Under the pieces are notes generated by a model. That model was given only the letters and a program-made list of their open reading frames with translations. It searched no databases and was not told the DNA's origin. Positions 48,981-61,106 of a stretch of DNA of 64,000 nt are shown piece by piece. Source of the DNA: Geosiphon pyriformis (Eukaryota; Glomeromycota; Glomeromycetes; Archaeosporales; Geosiphonaceae); the NCBI GenBank assembly GCA_016748015.1, contig JAAOMT010000061.1, forward strand, positions 268,433-332,432. The letters run 5' to 3'. The translations under genes and the position numbers were made by a program. Positions within the stretch are counted from its first letter, which is position 1, and the number at the start of each line of letters is the position of its first letter.

Positions 48981-50146
48981 AGTGGGAATTGTTACTCTGA
49001 CAAAATATTTATATCAACATTGCTATCTCTATTATTTTGTTTGATGAAATTGATTAGATGAATCGACTTTATTATATATATATTTTTTTCTCAAATAAAA
49101 CTCTTGTTTATTATGCACGAATACTAAGTTTTCAATATTAAAAAAATTTCCTTATTTAATTAAAAACTATACTATACTCATATCAAATTAGAATAAACAA
49201 AAATAACGGAATATAGTATTTAAATTTTTTACTTTCCCTGAAATGTAATAAAACAATAAAAATATATATATATATATATATCATTATGTATCTAGATTAA
49301 TTCATCAAATTTTACAAAATCTAAAAATATTTAGATGTAATTTCTGAAATGTTTATAATAAACAATCTGTTTAATAAATAATATATATTAAACAATTATT
49401 AAAATTTTATTAAAATTTTAAATCAAATATGATTTAGAATTTTTGATTAATATAACATATGGTATTTCAAATTAATAGAGTAAAAATCATTTTTTTTTAA
49501 TAATTTCAAAAGATTTTAACTCTTGTTTTTTTTTTATTTAAATAAAAAACTATTTCTATTTTTATATATTTATTAACAAAAAATTTATTAAAATTTATTT
49601 TATTTTATTTTATTTTTAACTTGTTTTATTTTTTTTTTGCTTTGCTGAATGTTTTTTTTTTTATAAAAAAAACAATTGATATATTTTTTTACCATTTCAA
49701 ATTTTTAAATTATTATGAAAAACTATATCTATTTTTATCTTTTACATCATCTTTTTCTTAAACTTATCAGACAATTAGAATCAAAAACCTTTTATAATTT
49801 AACAGTTGATTTTTTTTTCTTTATGGGACCCAGTTTTAAAAATATATTTACTGATCTTGGATAATAATAAATCTTTTTTGAAAGTTTTTGATTACGAATC
49901 CATATTATCTCATCAATAATGTATGATTATCAATAAAACGTGCAAAAAAAATCTTTTAAAGGGAAATATATTTAACTACATTTATGTCTTATGTAATTCA
50001 AAAAGGATTTGTTGATTTTTTTTTCCCAATTAAAAATGGAGATAATTGGAACGAATTTAAAATCAAGGGATTCACATCAATTCTTTGGTTTCACCTGTGT
50101 ATTTTTATTTGTTTGGTTTGTTAAACAATTACTTTTTAATTTTGAA
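48981..50146. other. intergenic, no gene seen
   Basis: AT-rich with (TA)n at 49264-49282. No coding sequence supported on either strand. Confidence 0.5.
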
Positions 50147-50372
50147 CTACTATTACTACTACTATTACTGCTACTATTACTGCTACTATTACTACTATTA
50201 CTACTATTACTACTACTATTACTACTATTACTGCTACTATTACTGCTACTATTACTACTATTACTACTATTACTACTATTACTACTACTATTACTACTAT
50301 TACTACTATTACTACTACTATTACTACTATTACTACTATTACTACTACTATTACTACTACTATTACTACTAC
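50147..50372. repeat. compound (ACT/ATT/GCT)n trinucleotide repeat
   Basis: About 225 bp of CTATTACTACTACTATTACT-type units. Long open frames in several phases (poly-Leu, poly-Tyr, poly-Val/Ile) are artefacts of the three-base period. Confidence 0.95.
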
Positions 50373-50442
50373 AAAAATGCAGACTAATACTTTAGAATAA
50401 TCCAAAATTTTTCTGAAAAAACTTTATATTTCAAGGTTTTAG

Positions 50443-50953
50443 TCAGGCCACCAAATAATCTCTCCACATTAGTTGTTCCGAATTTTTATCAGTATCACAT
50501 TGCCATAACGGAGAATTTTCTAAAATTGTCGAAATTTCTGGATCAACAATGCATTTATAAAATTGTCTTCTCGAATTGCGCCCTGTATCAACAGACGTGA
50601 CGAATAAAATAATTTAATATTAATAGTCATCATTAGAACGATATTTTTTAATATTTCACAAAAAACCAAACTCCGAACTATTTCACAAAAAATTCATGAA
50701 TTTGTGGTAAGGGAACATTGCACAAAAAAATCTTTCGGCTTATATAAAGCCTTTTTCTTAAAAAGACTAGGATAGTAAAGATGAAATAGGTCTTCCCGTT
50801 GTCAGGATCACTTGAATTCCCGTTAACCTCACAAAGTAAATTAATCCTAATTATGGGGAATTGGTACTGTATTTTTTGTTGATCGTTCATTTCGTGGTAT
50901 TTTTTTCCAATTTTTTTTTCTATTCGAATTATGAATTTTTTTCCATGCCACAC
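50443..50953 (-). CDS. partial gene of unknown function, minus strand
   Basis: A terminal exon is likely at 50582-50443. After a good acceptor (TTGATACAG) it reads RNSRRQFYKCIVDPEIST then ILENSPLWQC, NSEQLMWRDYLVA and TGA. It keeps CpG and has protein-like composition. Upstream at 50953-50678 an open frame reads KYHEMNDQQKIQYQFPIIRI, NLLCEVNGNSSDPDNGK, which may be a preceding exon, but I cannot join the two with confident splice sites. No domain recognised. It could be the 3' end of a gene or a fragment. Confidence 0.45.
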
Positions 50954-51070
50954 ATATCTTATTTTTATTTTTTGTAAAAAAACCCCTATTTATTTTGTCC
51001 ATCAACAAGAAAAAGACAAGGCTTTTTCTTCATTTTAAACTATTATTTATATTTCACTAAATTTGTACAA

Positions 51071-51353
51071 CCCCCCCCCCCAAGTTTGGTTTTTTTATTA
51101 AATTATCTAAAACCAGACCTAATATAAATGGCTAAAATTGGAATCACCTTCATGTCAACCTACTTATTAATTCATTTAATAATTTACCCATTTTTGTAAC
51201 AATAATATTGGCTTCCTGTATTTTTAGTATAGCGTCATTTTTTATGTTTCAATTTTATGTAAACTAGAAGGAAAAAATAAATATATAAAAAACAATTTAT
51301 TATTTTTGCTAATATTCCCAAAAAACAATATATATATATATATATATATATAT
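51071..51353. repeat. C11 tract and (TA)n repeat
   Basis: Run of 11 C at 51071-51081 and (TA)n at 51331-51353, in the 5' region of the methyltransferase gene. Confidence 0.9.
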
Positions 51354-51391
51354 TGCCATCAAAACTTCTTTTCACCAAAAATTATTTAATC

Positions 51392-52659
51392 ATGAGGATC
51401 TTTAAATTTTCTTGGTAAAAGTCGGAAAATTTCTTTTCACTCTAAAATAAATTTGACAATAAATAAATTAAATATTATCTTTCATTATTGTCCAGCTTTA
51501 ACGCTAGCCGTCTTTTAGATACAAATAATAGTACCAAAAAAAGGAGTCAAAGAGGTTCCAGGAAGTCTTCATATTCATTAGCTCAGCGATCGGAAAATGA
51601 AAGGGTTTGTTCCACGCTTCCCCACTCATCTTTTACGGTGGATTCAATAGGAAGAGAAGCTCTCAATCCTCGAAACTCAATATTTGGCACCCCAATTAAT
51701 CTTGCCGAACAAGATCGTCTACAAACTCAACATTTTCTTCTAAAGTATGTTTGGGGTTCCAATTTCTCGTCTCCAGTGACTCAAATCTTGGAGTTTGGAG
51801 GTGCCAAGGTTCTTGATGTCGGGTCTGTTGAATATTTTCTTCAATTCAAATTTCAACAAAACTAAGAATAATCAAAATCATTTATAACTTTAATATTCTT
51901 ACATTCTTTTGTTTAAGTTGTGGTCCTGGAACATGGTGCTTAGATATGGCTACCGATTATGAAAGTTCTGAATTTTTTGGTATCGACATATCACCTTTAT
52001 TTCCATCCCATATAAAACCACCAAATACAACATTTTTACTTGCTGATATTCTCTCGGGGCTTCCTTTCCAAGACAATTATTTCGACTTCATTTATTTGCG
52101 TAACATGTCTCTGGAATTCACAGTCAAACAATGCAAAGAAATTGTTATTCCGGAGTTAACAAGAATTGTAAAACCAGGTGGATTCATCGAATGCATGGAC
52201 TATTGCTTTCCTAAAAATTTTGGTCCCACTTCCAAGATCATTTTTGATCTTTGTATGTGAAATTTAAATACCTATTACGTTCTGAAAATTTGTGTGACAC
52301 AACCTATTTTTTAATACAATCTCTCAGTTTATATTAAACCAGGGGCTGATGAACTAGTTGCAAGAAAATTTGATCCAAACATGGACAATCAATTCTTCGA
52401 CTTGTTATCTTCGCAACCAAACATTATTGATATAAAGAAAGAATATCGTGCTATTCCACTTGGCAACTGGGGTAAAATGAATGGTCGAATGGCTTTGAAT
52501 GATGTAATTCAACTTTTACAATTAATTGGCCCATCAATAAGCCTTTCTGGAAGAAATCTTGAAAATTTTCTTGAAGAATTTAAAAAGGAATGCGAATTGT
52601 ATAAACATGAAAATACTTCCTATCGCATTTTTGCCATAAAGCATAGGAATACAATTTGA
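51392..52659 (+). CDS. class I SAM-dependent methyltransferase
   Basis: Exons 51392-51414, 51496-51822, 51918-52252, 52328-52659, in frame to 338 codons. Residues 1-60 are Ser/Arg-rich and likely disordered. The Rossmann-fold domain has motif I spanning a splice site, KVLDVG|CGPGTW (about 112-123), the acidic end of strand 2 (FFGIDIS), the motif following strand 4 (LPFQDNYFDFIYLRN), and the post motif RIVKPGGFIE. It transfers a methyl group from S-adenosylmethionine, but the acceptor cannot be told. Size and motif order fit the methyltransferase type-11/25 group common in mycorrhizal fungi. The first exon is inferred: without it there is no ATG, and MRIFKFS|CFNASRLL gives a consistent phase. 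The exon-2 donor GTCTGT is weak but needed to complete GCGPG. Confidence 0.82.
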
Positions 52660-53201
52660 AAAAAATCTTTTTTTTTTTTACCCTAATGATAAAAAACTTT
52701 GTCTTTTAGAACAAATTTATCGTTGTCTGTATTGAATTTTCTATTTTTGAAGATCAATTACAAAATTTTCGGAACAATTGCTTCTAAAGACAATTTTTCT
52801 GTTTCATAATTTAATTGTAAATATTTATTTTAGCTGATTTACTCATCTTTTAAGGGATTTAATTACAGCTCGATCCTAGCTTTTTTGAATAAAGTCGAGA
52901 AACGTGAGTAAAAATTTATTATTGAAAATAAAAACTATTAGAACGAGGCTTTTTTTTTATTTTCGGACAAATTAAAAAGAGTTTACAATGGACTAAGTCA
53001 GAAATATGGCTTTGTCTTTGCGTCACAAAAATACAATTAATATCCCATAGACTTTTTTAAAAAAAAATTGAACACTCTAAAGTTTTTCAGGATAATGGAA
53101 ATAAAAAGCACTTAATTACTTATTGCATATAATAAATGATTTAAATTCATGTATTTTTAAAAAGGAATTAAAATGAAGAATATTGGTTTTAATATATTGA
53201 T

Positions 53202-53238
<37 letters not shown>

Positions 53239-54253
53239 CAAAGAAATCTAAAATTAATTGAAAACCATTGTTGATTCTTAATCTATAACAAAATGATAGA
53301 TTATGAAGCACAGAAATTATACATTTTCATTTTTTTTTTTTTTACATTTACAAAAATCTTATTTGATTAACTTGTATTGTTTTTATTATATTTTGCTAAT
53401 TTTTAATATTGCATATTTATGAAAAATGTGAAACTTTTAATTTTTAAATTGGAATCGTTTTTGAAAATACTCAAGTTCTAAAAAAATTATTATAAAAATT
53501 AAACTATAAAATTTTTATTTAAAATTATCCATACAAATTTAACTATTAGAAAGAATTTTGAATACTTCGTTTTCCACCTACTCTATTTAATTTCAAATAA
53601 TTAAATCATAGAAAAAAAATTAATAATTTTATATTTTGGTTTCCCGCCCGCTAACTCCTATAATCTAGTAATTGAACATTGGATATTTAGTATAATAAAA
53701 AATAATATGAGAAATAGTTTTCAAATTTTTTTACACGTATTTTCTACAAAGCATGATAATCATTATGAGAAAATTGAATAAATAAAAATTTTTACTGTCA
53801 GCATTTTCCGTGGTAAATCTTCATTCTTAGTACACGTTTTAAAAATTATGTGTTATACATGTAACAAAAATAAATTTATAGATTTAATTAAAAAATAATT
53901 CCCTGTTTCCTGCCTTTTGTATGATAAATAGTAAAACAAAAATTTTAATATTATTTTGAAAGGGAAAGATGCTTTTAGGATTTTTTTAGAATGTTTTTGG
54001 GATAGCATAATTAGAATATCTTGACAATGAGCTGGAAAATACATGTAAATGATTTAATTGGTAATTGGTTATTTTCTAAAATTTTGGCTTTTTTATCATT
54101 TGATTCAAATGGATATTATTTATATTATTCCAATCATAAAATGAATGTCATTTTTTCTATAAAACTAGTCGTGCTTTTCCAATTTCTTTTTTGTCAATTC
54201 AAACAAACTAATGACAAAGAGAAAAAAAGAAAATTCATAACAAGTAAGAGGTA
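52660..54253. other. intergenic, no gene seen
   Basis: Holds a 35-base T run at 53204-53238 and other A/T tracts. The open frames 53853-54044 and 54021-54320 overlap on opposite strands and have no support; the second runs into the MITE. Confidence 0.5.
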
Positions 54254-54431
54254 CAGAGGGCGCCAAAAGTTTATCACCACTTTTTTTAGCAATATACTAA
54301 AATTTCTTACAATTTTATAATGAAAATTTTTTAAAATTATACTCTCAGGAAAAATACTTGAAATATTAAATTTATTTATGTAAATTAATTAGGTAAAAAA
54401 AAGTGATGATAAAACTTTTGGCGCCCCTCTG
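54254..54431. mobile_element. 178 bp MITE, Tc1/mariner type
   Basis: Terminal inverted repeats of about 38 bp: left CAGAGGGCGCCAAAAGTTTA, right (reverse complement) CAGAGGGGCGCCAAAAGTTT, both continuing ATCA..CACTTTTTTT. TA dinucleotides flank both ends (54252-54253, 54432-54433), the Tc1/mariner target duplication. The interior is AT-rich and non-coding. CpGs in GGCGCC are still intact in both arms, so it is young. Confidence 0.85.
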
Positions 54432-54503
54432 TAAATCAATAATCTCATGAAAATAGAACCAAAATCAACATTCATTCAATCAACTCTGAATTTTTGTTCC
54501 TAG

Positions 54504-54550
54504 AAACGACTCTGTTAAAGGATCTATCGGCGATTCGGACGATGATACCG
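54504..54550 (+). other. orphan exon-like segment
   Basis: A 47 bp CpG-rich stretch between TTCCTAG and GTATTTG. In one frame it reads NDSVKGSIGDSDDDT. It looks like a small exon stranded in AT-rich DNA: either an unannotated gene's 5' exon or a fragment. No partner exon found. Confidence 0.35.
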
Positions 54551-54559
54551 GTATTTGTC

Positions 54560-57060
54560 AATGGTTGAATTATATAAAATTAGTATTGAAAATTCTTTTT
54601 TCTTAATTATAATGGTAAATCGGCACCATAATTCATAAAAAACAGAAAACTTAAGATTGGAGTCTTTGGCTTATATTTCAAATTAGTAAAACCCGATTCT
54701 AAAATTTTTCATATGATTATTTAACCCTTAATAATGACCATGAAGGTAAAAGTAATACACACTACCACCAAATCGTATTTGAGTCTTATACTGATTTAAA
54801 ATTTACAAACTATTTTTGTACTTTTAATACTTTGAGGATAAACACTTTATTATCTTTTTTTATATTTGATTAATCATAAAATTAATGGAAATATTAATGA
54901 AAACTACTTTGTAATTTATTTATAAAAAACTATTATTGAATAAGCAATTATTAGTTTAACTTAAAAATTATATATTCAATCCAAAATGCTTTTGGAGAAA
55001 CTGTGGTAGATTTGTTTAATCTCACCAATTCTGTAGTTGAAAAAAATGCACAAATAATAATAATTATGTTTTTTAGACTTGATATTTATAATATTGTTTT
55101 ATGTTCAGAATTTTTTGCTAATTAAAGTTAATAGTTTTGTAACTGATTCTTTTATTTTTTATTTTACAATAATTTATTTGGTTTTTTTCTTATATTTTTA
55201 ATTTAATTTTTTTATGTTTGTTCAATTCTTATTTTTTACTTTTTATTTTACAAAAAACTTTAAAATTAATATACATTTACAATAAATTTTAATTATAAAA
55301 TTATTATTTTTTCTTATAAATTATTAATTAGTAATAAATCACAAAAGTCAAATTCCATTTAATTTCAAGATTTATTAAACAAAAGTTTTGACTTGGTTAT
55401 TAACAAATACATTATAGATGTAAAAATCTTTATTTTGAGTTGATCAAAAATTAATAGGTATAAAAAACATTAAACAAGTTAAATAAAATAAAACAAAAAT
55501 AAAGATATATTATAATCGTTCAAATTGAATAAGATTCTCAAACATAAATAATTTTAATTAAAGTTATTTAATTTTTAAAATTTTGATATTAATTAATGTT
55601 TCTCTAAAAAAAAATTGAATTAATTAATCTTGATTTTTGCCTTTTGCCTTTTGCCTAAAATTTATTAAATAAAAACTCAATATTTAGTTACATCTTAATT
55701 TTTAAAAAATATCAGTAAAAATATTGTTCAACTTATTTGAGTCTTATAAATAAATTTAATATCAAATTATTTACCTTTATTATATAACGTTATATTTGGT
55801 TTTATGTAAAAATTGAAAAGTCTTAAATATGTGACTTGAGTTATAATCTGATCAATTATGATTTTGAAACATGACTAACTTTTGAAATTTTCATTAATAA
55901 TTTTAACAAAAAATAATTATAAATTTTATATTATTTAAAGAATATGTATAATTTTAACACAAAAATTTAAAATATATTTAAATTTATTAAGTAAATCAAT
56001 TTGGATTAAAAAAAAATATATTAATTAAAATATATTAACAAATTTTTATGTTGAAAGTAAAATAATCTATTAATAAGTTTGAACTTTAAAACATATAATT
56101 GCAATTGTTACCATTTGTAATATTGTACCATTTTTTTATTTGCCTCAGTTCTTTTATTATTTTTTAATTAAATTATTATTTCTTCCAATTACACTATCTT
56201 TTTTTCCTATCAATAATATTGTTCAATAAAAAACAATTTATTACCACATCAATGTTTATTTTATTTATAAATAATAATTATTCTTAAATAAAACGGGTTT
56301 TAAATTTTTTGAAACATTATAAAAGTCAAAAATAAATTTAATCTATTTTAAAAGAATAGAAAATCTTTGGATTAAATACCAAAATTTAAATGGGTGTTAA
56401 ATCAAATTATAATTTCAACAGAGTAATAATTCTAAGCATATTAACAGTCTTATTTCTTTTTTCTGGAAAGAATAATTCCCAAATTTATGTATTAGCAATC
56501 TAATAGTTTAAACTTTGAATTTTATTGAAAATTTGAAGTATTTTTAAAAATAATGTAAAAAATAAATACACTAAAAATCTTAATAAACTGGAAAATATTT
56601 CATAGATAATTTTAATTAATCGTGCAAGATCAATAAAAATAATAATGTAAACTTGCTATTGATTTTCGACTATCAACAATTTATTGCTTATGTACATTAA
56701 AATGTGGCAATCAATTTTCTAATTTCAGTATTTTTTGTGCTAAGTTGTATTTATATATTAATACTTTTTCTTTGATAAAAAATAAAACTAAGTATCACTT
56801 AAACCGATATCCAAAAAAAGGGAGCTCAAAAATTGGTTAACAATGTTACATAAGATGGAAAAAAAATTATTTATATTTATTCTTAAGTCCTTGGGTTTGC
56901 TGACAGATCTTAATTCTTATTTAAATAAAAATAGAAACTACATTAAATGATATTTATTTTAAAAATTATATTTATTTACTTTTGGTCGCATATAATTCTT
57001 CAATGGCGAGATATTCGAATCTCACCATTTTTTCGTGCTCAGTTTTTTTTTTGCGAACAC
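54560..57060. other. AT-rich DNA, nothing recognised
   Basis: About 2.5 kb with stops in all frames. No CpG-bearing exon and no match that I can see to the repeats in the first 28 kb. Confidence 0.45.
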
Positions 57061-57065
57061 GCTTA

Positions 57066-57515
57066 GGTAATTTTTGGACCCCAATTTTAGGCCACTTTAG
57101 AATAAGATCAAAACAGATATTTGAGAAGTACAAATCCAAAAATGCACAAAGTTTCAAATTTTTTTAATTTTTGAGTTTTCATATATTTTCCGGGGAAGGC
57201 TATTAACACCGATCTCAGATTATAAAGAAAAATTATGGTGAAATTCAACCAAACCACTATTCTAAAAGAAATTAACTTGAAAATTTTCAAATTTCAAATT
57301 TCAAATTTCCTTATATTTAATTATTATTATTTTTGAGTAAAAAATTCCAAGAAATAAAATCACAAGACTTCATGGTGTTTTATGTCTGACATTTTATAGC
57401 ATAATAATTTATTACATTTAAATGATAAATTTCTTCGTAATAATAATTGTAATTGATATTTTAAAGTCAAAAAAAGTAGTCTTATAATCGAAATTCAGAC
57501 TAAGTAACAATTATT
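57066..57515 (+). pseudogene. decayed fifth copy of the membrane family
   Basis: Aligns with exons 4-6 and the introns between them of copies 1 and 3. 57069-57130 reads TTTTTGGACCCCAATTTTAG..AGAAGTACAAATCC (copy 1: ATTAGATCCTGATTTTAATC..GAGAGGTACGAATCTA). 57178-57270 matches exon 5 with its acceptor region (CATATATTTTCCGGGGAAGG versus CATATATATTCTAGAGGGTA; the acceptor AG is destroyed). 57335-57512 matches exon 6 (AAAAAATTCCAAGAAATAAAATCACAAGACTTC, ending AATTCAGACTAAGTAACAA for AGTGCAGACTCAGAAACGG). Stops and indels throughout. It lies 19 kb from copy 3, so the family has spread or the region has been split. Confidence 0.8.
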
Positions 57516-58680
57516 TTATGTGCATTTTTTATCATATTAAGCTTTAAAATAAACTTCATTTATGACAATTTACAATAATGTTTTTAACCAATTTTATTTT
57601 GACTTTTATAATTTTGACATGATTATGAATTACCAATTATTTTAGTCACAACAAAATAAATGAAAAAAATGTCACTTCTATTTTGACTAAAAAACCAGCA
57701 AATGAAAAAAGAATTGCGATTTTGAATAAACCTGTAAGGAAATCCTACATATATTAATAACAACATTGGATAAGTTGGAGAACAATTAAAAAGTTAAAAA
57801 AGTTTACATCTTCAAAAAAGGTAGTTGTAAACACAATAAAGAAAGTATAAAGCTTTAAAGCTGCAGCTATTATAGAAATCAAAATTAAATTAATTTTTTT
57901 TTAATTTAAATAACATCATTATATATTTAAAAACTTGCAACCAATATCTTAAAAATTTGCAAAAAGTTTTTAGTCTTTGATAAAATATTGAACTTAAAAT
58001 TATTATTTTTTGTACAACAGTACTTTCAAAAACAATGTCTTATTCAAATTTAAACACAAAAATTTATATTTTTTGATTACTTTATTTTTAATAATTATAT
58101 ATTAAATAAGAAATTATATTGATGTTTTATTGTGTCTCCGTTTAATTTAAACGTTTTTTACGAATTCGAATTGGATTTCAAAATTTTTTTTATAAATATC
58201 CATCAGAAAATATCTTTCAATGGAATAACACAATAAAAATTTGGATCAATTTAAAATTTCACTTATGAATTAATAGCTGGAAAAAAACAAAAAATTGTGT
58301 TAGTATCATAATAATATGATCTTACCCTTTATTCATAAATTTAAAACACTACATGTCTTTAAAAAATATGCTTTCAATCTGGTAGTATTGAAATAATAAG
58401 CCTTGAATACAATAAATTGTTTTTGATCATTACTTCAATCAACTTAAATACCCAATACACAAAAAAAATTGACATATATTTTTTTATAAATAATACAAAA
58501 TATTATAAAACTAAAAAATTGAATACTTTTTGAATATTTGAATTTATTTTCTTTTTCCAAATATAACATTTTACACATAAACGATTGATCAAAGTCTTAT
58601 TTATAATTTGTTATTGTTAGTCAATTATCAACATAATTTTTGCTAAAATTAAATTGAGCTCTAATTTTATGTTTAGTTTT
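57515..58680. other. AT-rich DNA, no gene seen
   Basis: No readable domain on either strand. Confidence 0.4.
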
Positions 58681-59170
58681 TCTACTATTTCAGATACAAT
58701 TGTATTTTCTGCTACTGCTTGAAATTCTGTAACCTGAGTTACAATTCAAAGCTGTTGGGATTGTGCAGACATATTTTCTTCTTCTAAATCTTCTAGTAAT
58801 ATTCATGATCATAAACTTGTAAATTTTACTCTTAATAATAATAATGAATTTACAGAACTTATTTATCAATTTTTCGGAAACTTTTCATTCTTTAATTCTA
58901 ATAGAATATATTCAAATTAATAATCAAATGATAAGTGACATATGATGAAATCACTCAATTTGTGACTAGTAAGAAGCAATAACAAATGTTTTAAGAGTTG
59001 AAAAATAATACGGTTTTTACAACAAGATAATAATGTAGATATGGACTTTGAAGCTATGAAGATATTAAATATTTTGAAATCATTGTATCATCCGCAAAAT
59101 TCATTAAAATTTATATATTACGTTGATGATTGAAAATAAAAAATAAATCAATTAAATCAAGCTCCATAAA
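58680..59170 (+). pseudogene. coding relic, unknown
   Basis: Protein-like + strand segments broken by stops and shifts: SCWDCADIFSSSKSSSNIH, DHKLVNFTLNNNNEFTELIY, QFFGNFSFFNSNRIYS, then NVDMDFEAMKILNILKSLYH. The composition resembles a real intron-poor gene that has decayed. I do not recognise the family. Confidence 0.4.
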
Positions 59171-59249
59171 AACCAGACATGATTTATTTATTTCTTGTGT
59201 TAAATAATTTACATAGTAGCGAATATGGCATTTATTCTACTTATTAATG

Positions 59250-59780
59250 AATATGTATACAAATATGGTCATAATAAGATCTGCTACTCTATTGGGTTGG
59301 ATTCAGTAAGTTTTATACTAACTTCAATTTCAATATTATTATAAGTGCTCAATGGGATTTAGATTGTGGGGCCAATCAAGACCTCAAAATTATCGTCTCC
59401 AAAACACTTCTTGTGGTCATTATTCTGTTGAAAAATTATGTCCTGTGAATCCAAATCAAATTGGTTTAACGCATTGATAAAATCATCTGTAAGTATTTTT
59501 CTACCGTTTGCCATTCAATTTTCCTTTAATATGACAGAGATTGCCAATGCCATGCGTTATAAAAAAACTCCACACCATGATACCACTCCCACCAAATTTT
59601 ACTGCTGGCTGTTTTAATAATAACATTTAATGATATTGTCGATTTGATTTTTTTTTGAATTTCTGTTGAACATTGTTGAATAAGAATAAGGCGAACAATT
59701 CTTTGTTCATCACGTTTAGTTAAAAGTCACAGGCCTCCAAATCTGTGCTTATCCGTGAAACTACCAATTTCATTTTTACT
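59250..59780 (-). pseudogene. Tc1/mariner transposase relic
   Basis: Minus strand reads FGGLRLLTKRDEQRIVRLIQ (N-terminal DNA-binding part), then after shifts AVKFGGSGIMVWSFF and IGNLCHIKGKLNG (the family's GGSIMVWG region), then DIIFQQNNDHKKCF (Q-Q-D-N-x-x-x-H, the second catalytic Asp changed to Asn) and FEVLIGPTI (V-L-x-W-P). Several frameshifts and stops. No terminal repeats found with confidence. Confidence 0.75.
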
Positions 59781-59879
59781 TAATTTATTTGGCTTTTAAG
59801 TATAAAAGGTTTTTATTTTATTCATTAAAATTGGTATTTAAGTTTGCAATAGATCTCAAAATCTTTGAAAGTTAGTTTA

Positions 59880-60490
59880 CTGATACAAGATTATATGCAA
59901 AAACTGCTGCTTTTTTGGTTCTTTTTTTTATTGATTTTGCTAATTTTATAATTGATTCCAAGTTGACTTCTTTGGATTTCAAATTGGTAAAGTTGGCTTT
60001 ATTAATTAGATTTATTGATAAGTAATTGGTTGCTTGGTTATAAAGTTAATAAATATTTTATTTAGTAGTGATTTTGAAGTAAAAAATAAAATTTTTGTTA
60101 TAAAAAAGCAAGTTACCATTTTTAATAAAGTTTTGAATAATTTAAACAAAAAATAATTAATTTTAATATAGAATATAGTGTAAAATAGTCTTTTTAATAA
60201 TAATATAACCCAGATTTTTCTGTTGGAAAAGAAAATTTTGCTAGATTAATAGTTTTTTGGAAGCTTTAAACTCTTAATACCAAGTTTAATACAGATATGA
60301 CTGTAATAATTAGCCAGTTTGGTTTTTAGTAGTAATAACTTTAAGTTTTCTTCTTTAAATTTAGTGTAGTTTAGTTTTAACTGGCTTAAATAACTAGTTA
60401 TGTATAAAAAATAAATTATAATTAATTTAAAGTTTATTATGGCTGTATTATATTAGATAGTAATTAGATTATATTAATTAAAGTTGTAAA
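59880..60490 (+). mobile_element. LINE-like 3' end relic
   Basis: 59905-60025 reads TAAFLVLFFIDFANFIIDSK then LTSLDFKLVKLALLI, parallel to 26525-26650. 60160-60480 parallels 27570-27890, and 60385-60480 resembles the LINE 3'UTR (AAATAACTAGTTATGTATAA). So this is a second copy of the element that is split at 26742. Confidence 0.5.
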
Positions 60491-60499
60491 AAAAATATT

Positions 60500-61106
60500 T
60501 TTTAAACCAAAAATTATTTTACTATCTAATTTTTTTTATTAAATATTTTAAATAAGAAAATATTGATTAGATAATTGTAATTTTAAAAGAGTTATATTAA
60601 TGAAATATTTTACATGTTAAATTTTAAAAAATTTTATTCAACTTAAAATTTTCTTATATTTAATACAAAATAAAAAATAATTGCAATAACAAATATATTC
60701 AAAGTAAATATTTAATAAATATATCATTGCAAAACCATTTTCAATAACAATAAGTTTAACAGATTTTAAAAATAAAAATTTTAATATTATAAACCAATGG
60801 TGAAATCAATTAATAATCATATGTATGCATATAATTTCAACTTTTACTGTGGTCCCAGCAAAGGTAAGCGGTGATCTTATCACCATAGAATGGTTTTTTC
60901 TGAAGGATGAGTACATGATACTCCAACCTTATATATACCGTTTAGCCTAAAGAACTTTAATTAGAAACTTCTTTTTATAGCTACAAAAAAAGATCATGAG
61001 AGAATAGAATCCAACATTATCTATCCCGCGTTACTAATATGTAACTAGTACTACGAGACTATAAAAAAATCAAAACATTTTCACACCACAATCCCTCATT
61101 TAACTT
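60500..61106. other. intergenic, repeat-to-gene transition
   Basis: AT-rich up to about 60820, then CpG-bearing sequence (GGTCCCAGCAAAGGTAAGCG). No gene could be built. Confidence 0.4.

Noticed and set aside
50009-50405. Open frames of poly-Leu, poly-Tyr and poly-Val/Ile on both strands
   Set aside because: Products of the trinucleotide microsatellite; every phase is open because the period is three.
53853-54320. Overlapping open frames on both strands
   Set aside because: Low-complexity AT-rich translation; one runs into the MITE, and there is no homology or splice context.
57000-57035. tRNA-like B-box (ATATTCGAATCTCACC)
   Set aside because: No matching A-box or cloverleaf arms upstream.
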